Shown: positions 55,740-64,000 of the stretch, piece after piece
Layout of the letters: the number at the start of each line of letters is the position of its first letter
Position numbering within the stretch: the stretch's first letter is position 1
DNA from: Fennellomyces sp. T-0311
Taxonomy: Eukaryota > Mucoromycota > Mucoromycetes > Mucorales > Lichtheimiaceae
NCBI GenBank assembly: GCA_025266875.1
Contig: JALLLT010000009.1
Coordinates: 558,001-622,000, forward strand
Reading direction: 5' to 3'
DNA length: 64,000 bases
Position numbers and translations under genes: made by a program
The notes under the pieces: model-generated
What the model was told of the DNA's origin: nothing
Seen by the model: the letters and a program-made list of their open reading frames with translations, nothing else
Databases searched by the model: none

Positions 55740-56836
55740 TTAAACAATAGTATCTGCATTCGGCTGCGTCGCAATAATCCTCTCCATCCTTTTTATCCTA
55801 ATGTAGTCAGCAATCGAGCGGGTGATGATAAACCATCCAAATATCATCAAGAAGTATGCTACGACGTCTGTACTGGCATCCTCGCTATCATCGCTCCCAT
55901 CGGTGTCTTGGCCTCCTGCAATAGCCTGTATTAGTTCCAGAAGCTATCAAACACAAATACCCCTTACGACTTCGGACATAGAAACCAAACTGTACAAGAG
56001 TAACACCCAAGCCTGCCCGAGAACCGTTCTACCGGGCAACAAAATTTAACTCGATCTGTGCGTTGCTAAGCAATGGGCTTTGTGTTACCTTAGCAGCATG
56101 TGTAGTATGAAAAAGATAGGTTAACATGAATCCGACAAACTGGAAGCTCGCAGATACTACAGGATTTTTGGTCAATTTACAGCCATCAAACCACTTTGAA
56201 ATCGAGCTCACTTATCAGGTTCCAGCCAAAATGAAGCATGTTTCCTGCTGGAAGGCCTTCAATCAAGATAAAATCACCTAGTGTTGTTGGCGCAATCACA
56301 GCAGTATGCCAATAAGGCGGTGCTGCGTCTGCCGCAGCATCCTCATAGGCCTAATCTTATGCATTAATCTCACTTTTAAAGACTTTTTTTCCCAGAAAAT
56401 ATAATACGTACCGGTGGTGTTTCATCGACTTTATCTCGCTCAGATTCTGGCTTTGCGGACATATTTGAAAATACACCATCATTCGCTACAGGAAGCGTTG
56501 CAGGGGAACTTGAGGAAGACTCGGGTTGTCGAGGAGGTTCCAATAGCCGTTGGGATTCTGAAGCAACCTCATCGATAGATTCATCAAAAGTCTCTTCTAA
56601 ATCATTCTGTTGTTGATCTTGTGCTGGCCGAGAGTATGGTGGTGGGGAAGGGATTCGAGTTGCGCTGACGGGGTCACTATTGTTCACATGAGGTGCGGGC
56701 GCAGTAGGAGATTCTGGTGAAGAACGTAAGGGATCTTGGACGTCGTCATTGGGTATCTGTAATGTGAATATGCAGTATGTTAGTGCCTGTAGGCTCTATA
56801 TAACTTTTGTCGTAAGCTTACTCTTTGATACTGCAT
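55740..56836 (-). CDS. bsd2: BSD2/NDFIP-like adaptor of Rsp5 ubiquitin ligase
   Basis: About six exons. The first is tiny (MQYQR) and joins to IPNDDVQDPLRSSPESP. PY motifs for WW-domain ligases occur: SPPPYSR in the N-terminus and APPYW. The block AYEDAAADAAPPYWHTAVIA, GDFILIEGLPAGNMLHFGWN, FQFVGFMLTYLFHTTHAAK and GSRAGLGVTLVQFGFYVRS is diagnostic of the Bsd2/NDFIP family. A last span (VVAYFLMIFGWFIITRSIAD) ends the protein. It has three spans and acts in ER/Golgi/endosome membranes. In yeast Bsd2 recruits Rsp5 to sort Smf1/Smf2 manganese transporters for vacuolar breakdown. An Nramp transporter gene lies 24 kb away in this window. Confidence 0.9.
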
Positions 56837-57579
56837 GCTATATATATAAAAGGAGGAAAAGCCAAATCATTGACTTTGAAAGTCCATGATCCTTTTTTGG
56901 CCCGTTGTTGACCACCATCACCACCCTAATTGTTTTGGAGCGTCAGCAACGGAAAAGGTACAGTGTCAGGTAGCGTCATCGTGCAAAATTCGTATGATAA
57001 AGCAGGCACATCATTATCCGCGTATTGGACGATCGGCTCATCTCAAAGGTATCATGTGTTGCTAAGCAACATACCCTGGGGCATGTCAGATTTCCATGTT
57101 AACTACTATATAAGAACGTAAAGCCCGCAATCCCCTTTCTTTGTTGACCAGGGGATAAATATTATTTATCAATTTGCAACTTAAAAATGTACTGCTTCAA
57201 ATTCTAACAAAAAAAGAAACATGGCAGTTGTGCTACACGAGAAAAAGCGACAGGGATTCTGATCCGTTTAAACGACTCAGTGCCATCAGAAGCGGTGTTG
57301 ATAATAGATACTGGTAAGCTTGACGTAAGCAAGCACTGACAGCCGAGTTTCTTAAGAAAAATTGAACAATAATGTATGTCTCAGGAAGAATAGGCATTAT
57401 AGCAGGCCGAGATATAGTCTTTCTGCGTAAAAGACAGTTGCTTTCTGATCCAAGTGACACCATGATATCGACAGCCTTCGAGCAAGCTTGTGGTGAATGT
57501 GACTACCAAAAATTTCAACTGCAATAAAAAAAGTGCAAGTTCACGCGTACCTGCTGCTTCACCGACGGAATCGCGCCAG
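56837..57579. other. Divergent intergenic region of BSD2 and POM152
   Basis: Promoters of both divergent genes must be here. No supported gene; a frame at 56930-57121 lacks motifs. A short upstream exon of POM152 may lie in 57460-57540. Confidence 0.4.
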
Positions 57580-60500
57580 ATGCAGGCTTCCCAAAGACCA
57601 CAAGGGGGGAACCGAAATGCTTCCTCAGCGACCATTGCTGCCCATCAGCGGGCACTGATTCCGTCTACATATATCGAATTTCCAACACAACGACTATACG
57701 CAATATCAATCTTCGTCCTTTTACAAGCAATCAAACTCTATGACATATACTGCGTATACTCGGCCTCCTACGCCGAAGAATACAGCGGCATGTTCATCAA
57801 ATGGTGGATTTTCGATTCACTCTACATGGTCTCGTTGTGGATTGTACAGATTCCATGGTTACAATTCAGCTTTATGAAATCGCTCATTCTCGCGTTGTTG
57901 TTGATCCTGATTGATCTGGTCCTTTTTGCCGTACCAACGGTAACGATGGCAGCTTGGACATGTAAACATGACAACTAATGAATCGTACCATGTAGGCTTC
58001 CTTGAGTGGTTTAATGCTTAAAGCGTTCATTGGTTCGTGTTTTTGTATACAAATAGCCACATAGCAATGGATGTCTGACTTCCTTGGTAGGCGACGTCCT
58101 GGGTCAACAGATTAGCGCATCGAAAGGTAAAATGGTCAGTGTCAAGGATGTGCTCCAAGACTCTTCGCATATCCTGGGTCGACACACGGTGCATATCCTA
58201 CCTTACGGGTAAGACCGAGGTGGTTTTCACTGGGAGAGGGGTTGCTAATGCCATGGTCCACTAGCACGGCGAGACTGAATCCAGGCAACGAGTTCTACTG
58301 TATTCCAGTTCATGAGATCGGCGCAAAGAATGTATATATACCAGTTGTATTGAACAACACCATTCCTCGCAAGATTACCGTTGCTCGATACGATTTCGAC
58401 ACAAAAGGTTACAGCGTATCCGACTTTTCTGGACGGGACATCCAACGTGCGACCGAGATTGGGCATGGAAAGCAGGGTCTTGAATACTACTTTATCAACG
58501 TTCGACATCCCGGTGTGTACAAGCTGGAAAACATTGTCAGCAAGGATGGATTGGACGTCCGACTTCACAGTCGACAGGCTTACGTGTTTGTGTGTCCCTC
58601 GGCAAGATTCACTCCTGTGAGCACGACAGACTACTGCAGTGGTGACAAGGAGACTCTTCAACTGGAGGTTACCGGTGTTGCCCCTCTCAAAGTCGAATAC
58701 AACCGTTACATAAACAACCATCTTACGGCTATGAAATTGGATCGAATTCAGCCTGAGCATTTTGACTCACCGTTGACTCGCATCGTTGGAGGACTATCCA
58801 ATGCTGAACAAACGTTCTTCACACCGGCATTCCACAAAAACTACGACTGGGGTGCTACAGAGCACCTATCACTCGATATGAACTTGACGTTCAGTGAGCC
58901 AGGCGAACACGTTTATACTATCGCACGCGTGACCGACGGTGCAGGCAACGTTGTAGAAATCAGTGACCAGGCAAAGAACACATTTATCGTCCATGGACAT
59001 CCCACTGTTCAGTTCCAATGCACCGCCACTGACCCCGTTAATCTGCTTATCGGTGACGACTCTACTTCTTTGCCGCTTACGTTGCAAGGCTCGAGCCCAT
59101 GGCAGCTGGATTATCAGTTTTTGGGAGAAGGTGATGAGGCTACGGCCAAGCAGCTTAGCACCGAGATCAGCGCTACCAAGTCGGCATTGAAAGCATATGC
59201 TCCAGGCGAATACAAACTGCTGCGAGTCTCGGACAAGTTTTGCCGCGGCGACATTTTGTTCCCCTCCACTTGCCAGGTCATCCAACCTCCTCTTCCTGCC
59301 GTCCACGTCGAAGCAACCGCAATTCCTTCGGAATGTGCCGGTGATAGCGAGATTGGCATGCGCTTTGTCGTTAACTTTGAAGGTATACGCGCGTTTGCAC
59401 AGCTAAATGTCCAGATGATGTCGTATTAATCGCGTAATTTTTAGGCACACCACCTTATACTCTCGAATACCGAGTTATTAAGCAGGATGGGAAGAAGAGA
59501 TCTGTGGTTGACACAAAGAGAGAAAGAATCGATCGCTCTCGTCATGTATTCACCTACCTTCCCAACTCAAGCGGGTAAGTTATCGCAACACTATTTCATT
59601 CCTGGGCTTAACCTATTGCCACAGAGAGTACACTTACGAGTTCACTTCGCTGGATGATCGCAATTATAAGAGCCGTAAGACTGGCGTACAGTCTTTCAAG
59701 CAAATCGTTCACCCTCAACCGGACGCCAAGTTTACTGGCAAATCACTACGACCCATCCGAACGTGTATCGGTGAAGACGTTGAATTGGATGTAGCACTGA
59801 GCGGAAGTGGACCTTTCACATTGACCTGGACGTTCGCGAAGCAAATGTACTCTGACGTTATCGAAGGCAACCGATACACCATCAAGGTTCCTCGTTTGGA
59901 GAGTGCTGGTCACCACGTCGTTTCACTCGTCAAGGTAAGATTTGTCGATATCATCCTAGTGATCAACCTTGCTGATTTGAAATAGACTCGCGACACCAAC
60001 GGATGTGAGAAAGATTTAGATGCCCGTGATGTCATTATTGACGTACGCCGCGATCGACCTACGGTGTTCTTCTATACTGATGATGATCGTGATGCGACAG
60101 TTTGGGTTGCTGAAGGAGAGCCAGCTAAACTACCACTTCGTCTTACCGGTGAAGGGCCCTGGAAGGTCTCTTACCGGAACATCAACAGCGATGGCAAGGG
60201 TGTGCGAAGCTTGGTACTTCGTGATCCAAATGCTCAAGTGCAAGTCAAGGAGGTTGGGCAATACGAACTTTTGAGTGTCGAAGATGCCATTTGCAAGGGT
60301 GATCCTTTGCCTCCCAACTACACTGTTCGCTGGATCGATAAGCCCAAGCTGACTATTGTCGAAGACTTGGTTACGCAACGGGCTGATGGCGTGTTCGAAC
60401 GCAGAGCCGTTTGCGAAGGCGTCAACGATGCGATTGATGTTGAGTTTACTGGTATAAAAATAATTGTGACACTTGCTTGAGATCTTTGTAGCTGACAATG

Positions 60501-61795
60501 CTTTAGGACATGGGCCGTATTACTGTTCATATGATCAGTTCCGCACACCTATCGGAAGGCGCGATGCTACTTTCCTTGGCACTGACGAGATTCGCACAGG
60601 ATTGACCAAGAACTGGGTCGGTTTGCGAACCCAAGAAAGTGGCAAATACAAATACACTTTCAACAAGATTTCGGACCAGCGATACACCCATCCATTCAAA
60701 CTGTCGCCCCCCTTGGTCTTGGAACAAGTGGTCCATCCTATCCCATCCGTAAAGTTTGCTGCAAAGTCCAGGTTCGCGCGTACCGTCTGCGTTGGGGATA
60801 CTTTTGATTCAGATGATATTGGTGCTATCTGGATCGAACTCATGGGCCAAGCTCCGTTCTCGATTCGTCTCAACCTCAAACACGAATCCGAACTCTACGG
60901 CAAGACCATCAATTTGGACGATATCCCTTCAAGCAAGTTCAAGTTGGAGCTTACCGATGAAGTCTTGATCCCAGGTCACTATGAGCTCCACATTATCGAC
61001 ATCAAGGACGGCAATGGATGTACCGCACTTGCCAGTGGCTCTGAATCTCAACTGTCTATCGAGGCTCAGGATATTGCCACCATTGTGCCAGCTGAGTCAT
61101 GTGCGGAGCACTGTGTTGGAGACACCCTCGAGTACAGCTTATCTGGTGTTGGACCATTTACTATCTGTAAGTTGGTGTATGCGCTCCAATAGAACCATAA
61201 TAACTAATTGCAACGTTTAGCATATCAATTCAATGGACGTAACGAAAAGGTCATCTCACAGACTTCAAGAATGACGATGATTGCGGATAAACCTGGTAAT
61301 CTTACTATCGTGTCGGTGGGTGACCAACGAAACAAGTGTCGCTCTTTTCCCAAAGACATGTCCAAGATTATCCACGCAATCCCGTCGTCATATGTCAGCG
61401 GCGGCAAGGAAGTCATTGAGAATATCCGAGAAGGTATGTGAGCATGGCTACGTAAAAACCTGGGTTGCTTAATTATATGGCTTTCTTTCACAGGCGAGAT
61501 GGTTCAAGCAACTGTGGATCTTGAGGGCGTTCCACCGTTCGATTTCGAATGGCAGCGCAGCGAAGCCATTTGGGACAACAACAAGAAGCGATACTTCAGA
61601 GGCAACGTCCTTGAAAGCCACACTGTTCACAATGTTGAAGGACATCATTACAGTATCAATACATCGACGGAAGGAATTATTGAGGTAACTGATTATCTTT
61701 GATCTACATTCGACGTGATTTAGCTAACTGCTGACTCGACTCAGGTTACAAGGATCAAGGATCGATACTGCCACTATCCTCGCCCTCAACTGTAA
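57580..61795 (+). CDS. pom152: POM152, membrane-ring nucleoporin
   Basis: About ten exons encoding roughly 1,200 residues. The N-terminus has PSTYIEFPTQRLYAISIFVL, LLQAIKLYD and two more membrane segments (WIFDSLYMVSLWIVQIPWL and LILALLLILIDLVLFAVPTV). The rest is a lumenal chain of Ig-like repeats, each with blocks such as GSSPWQLDYQFLGEG, GSGPFTLTWTF, GEGPWKVSYRN, GHGPYYCSYDQ, GQAPFSIRLNL, GVGPFTISYQFNG and GVPPFDFEWQR. This repeated Gly-x-x-Pro-(F/W) pattern is diagnostic of POM152, which forms the lumenal ring of the nuclear pore. The start codon may be at 57580 (MQASQRPQGG) or in an upstream exon. Ends YCHYPRPQL. Confidence 0.93.
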
Positions 61796-61881
61796 AAGCT
61801 TATCAATCACAAAATCCAATGTAAATAATAAAACAGTGGCTCTGCCAGAAAGATATATACAAGGTAAAACAAAGATCGGCA

Positions 61882-63295
61882 TTAAAACATTCTCCCATGG
61901 TTTGGTGGTATCCCGGGTGAAAGAGGAACGGATGCGTAAGGCCGCGACTTGAAGCCTTCAGGGGATGAGCCAGGAGGCGTCTCGCGTGCCTCGGGCCAAG
62001 TTGAGCGCAAGTACGCTGTCAAGGGTCTATGAATAATGTTATTGTTAGGACCCTCTTGCGCCTGGTTTGAATTTGCATTCCAATTGTCGCGCTGACCCGC
62101 CAAAAGGGGCGCAGAACCCGATGTTGGCAGGGTGTGATGGGGCAATCTCGATGCTTCTGCACGACGGAAGCCATCAGAAAGCATAGAGTTCATCTTTTTT
62201 TATCCCAAGAGGGATGAGCTCGCAGATTTGCGTAACGAAGTATGTTTTGTTTACCTTTTGGAAGGCCATGGCAGAAAATGGATAGCCTGGTCGATCTGAA
62301 TTGTTATTCATGACTACTGCAAACCCTGCTGTCTCCTTTGGAGGCACAGGTTTTACATCAAACGGTTTCTGATCACAAAGAGTGCATGATTAACTATTGG
62401 CTTTTTTTGGGAAACATGTTTAGTAAAGCGGCTTACCTGCTGATTTGTCAAATCAGTGTAGATCATGTAGCTGATGTATGCGTGGAGAGCGTTTCGTCTT
62501 ATCTTTGGGTTTTGCTTTTGCGAATCCTCGTAGTTCTCAAGATCAGTCATCGGCTCGCACTGACTGGATTTCATTATTAGATGCTGCTTTGATGCAGGCT
62601 TTTCGCAACATTAGTTAGTACGTTCTTTTCTAGCGTCATCAGCTGCACTATTACCGGTGAATGCAGCATCCTTTCGAGCATATTCATCGGCTGATATCCG
62701 AGATTTGAATTGCTACAGAGACAACTCATTCATATCGTAGCAATCTACATGTTATAAAGAATAACTTACTTGCCGTTTTCTTTTGAACTGGGTCTGCCCG
62801 AGCCACGCGCGAGAATATCATCGCGCCGATGTTCGTTCGTCGAAAACTCATAGTTAATGTTATTCAACTATATTTTTTGGGGCATACCGTTTAGAAACAA
62901 CCTATTAAAGCACCTTCATTGAAAAGCATACCTCGTGCAGGGACGGTGATCTCTGCTGTTGCTCGGTTGTACCTATGGATGGATTTAATGGTGGAAAAAA
63001 AGGCTCTGTGTTTTGTCTACCGAGGAGGCTTTGGATTGACATCGAACGCTTTCGCTCAGCCTATCTCATGAATCAGTACAACAAAACACTTGAAAAATGC
63101 ACTCAGGTTCTTTACCGCGGGTCGCTCTTGACGATGGCCGGCCAAAGAAATTAAAATTGATCCGGCTTCAGCGTCGTCACGGTCGATATTCATGCGCCGT
63201 TGGTTATGCTGGTGTGGCTCTGACGAAGCCTGAGTGCGATCACCCCATCCGCCACCACCATTCATTGTAGCGAATTCTGAGGGGAATCTTGACAT
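61882..63295 (-). CDS. Low-complexity protein of unknown function
   Basis: About seven exons. Start at 63295 (MSRFPSEFATMNGGGGWGD) or the next Met at 63265. Polar, Gln/Asn/Ser/Pro-rich throughout: HQHNQRRMNIDRDDAEAGS, MSIQSLLGRQNTEPFF, EFSTNEHRRDDILARGSGR. One ordered helical segment lies in the middle (PKIRRNALHAYISYMIYTDL). The C-terminus has RRAEASRLPHHTLPTSGSAP and PLTAYLRSTWPEARETPPGS. The composition suits a transcriptional regulator, but no DNA-binding domain is seen. Convergent with POM152 with only 86 bp between stop codons. Confidence 0.55.
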
Positions 63296-64000
63296 TAGAA
63301 ACTGATCAAAAGAAAAAATTCCAAACAAGAACTAAATGTCTCTTTTTTCAACGAAGGGAACAAATTGTGAGAAGGGAAAAAGGTGTAAAAAAAAAGTTGG
63401 GCAAAGGGGACACAGTGTTGGGCTGCATGCTGAGTGACACAAGCGCAGGACGAACAATGTCTCATGAGTTAAAAACAGCAGAACCATCCCTTTCCGTAGA
63501 TAAACTCGCCTGTACGTTGTTCCCCTGGGGATCTAATGCTCCTTAATCTCAGCAGTTTTTTTTTTTGCAGCACTGCAAATGTTTGTCTAGTCGCATCTAT
63601 GTGATGGAGTGTTACACCGAACTATACAAGGGGTCATCTGTATCGGTTCATTCCAAAGTCGTCCGACTGTGTGCGCTATTATCTTTACAAGATCAATTGT
63701 TAAGCGCCTCGCTACTGAAAAGTGTGGGGCATCTCTTTTTTCTGCTTAGATCTGTCGCACACGCTCATTTTCTTAGGAAGGCTTATGTGGCAAGGACAAT
63801 CTCCACAAAGTTATTCCAAGAATAAACTAAACATTGCTATGCTCTTTGAGAGGTATTAATATCGGTCATGTCTCCATTCATTGAAACACGTTTTGCCAAG
63901 GAAACACATTCGTTGTTGACTGATTAATGCAACAAATAAACCCAGCATTCGACAATTACTCCGGATAATCTATCAAGAATGGTAGGAAAGATCGTGCCAA
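63296..64000. other. Right-end flank, no recognisable gene
   Basis: Frames at 63289-63546 and 63565-63825 have no motifs. The region upstream of 63295 should hold the promoter of the minus-strand gene; the rest cannot be interpreted from this window. Confidence 0.4.

Noticed and set aside
58245..58760. 171-codon minus-strand frame
   Set aside because: It is antisense to the POM152 repeats, which carry clear family motifs in the plus direction.

Overview
The window is nuclear DNA of a filamentous fungus, most likely a Mucoromycota (Mucorales-type) species. The genes are compact and broken by many short introns of about 50-80 bp with GT...AG ends, including several micro-exons. The housekeeping set is fungal (BSD2, POM152, RLI1, HOM3-type aspartokinase, metacaspase, AOS1). 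The Plavaka-type transposase, the non-LTR element fragments and the resolvase-like repeated-family gene fit early-diverging fungi. Species cannot be fixed from sequence alone. No tRNA, rRNA or CRISPR array was seen.

Layout. 1-6.9 kb is accessory and gene-poor: diverged duplications, a five-exon gene with a serine-recombinase-like core (1176-2614), then, only 25 bp past its stop codon, a 42-bp-unit satellite of about 54 copies (2640-4935). 6.9-13.8 kb holds four minus-strand genes: rer1, a type I metacaspase, a DnaJ/Hsp40 and an unknown acidic/basic protein. 13.9-17.5 kb is a long multi-exon Plavaka-type transposase gene. 18.6-23.6 kb carries SMU1 and an RGG-rich putative RNA-binding protein. 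23.6-30.7 kb has a 5'-truncated LINE end, an unknown membrane protein, an SDR reductase and a possible SDR relic. 30.8-36.3 kb contains an Nramp metal transporter, a coiled-coil protein and a PUS1-type pseudouridine synthase.

36.3-42.8 kb is the most informative accessory stretch. A decayed alkaline-phosphatase-like gene is interrupted by an ORF1-only LINE derivative with a perfect target-site duplication. Next to it lie a small KGG stress-protein gene, a frameshifted coiled-coil gene and another LINE 3' end. The three LINE copies share the same 3' terminus.

42.9-63.3 kb is mostly core genome: aspartokinase, the SUMO E1 subunit AOS1, a secreted aspartic-protease-like protein that has lost a catalytic Asp, an MFS transporter, RLI1/ABCE1, BSD2/NDFIP-like protein, POM152 and an unknown low-complexity protein.

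Functional links. The Nramp transporter and the BSD2-like adaptor are a known regulatory pair in yeast, where Bsd2 targets Smf transporters for degradation. SMU1, PUS1 and RLI1 act in splicing, tRNA modification and ribosome recycling. Exon joins were made by eye from GT/AG sites, reading frame and family motifs; where I give exact exon limits the frame closes, elsewhere limits are approximate.
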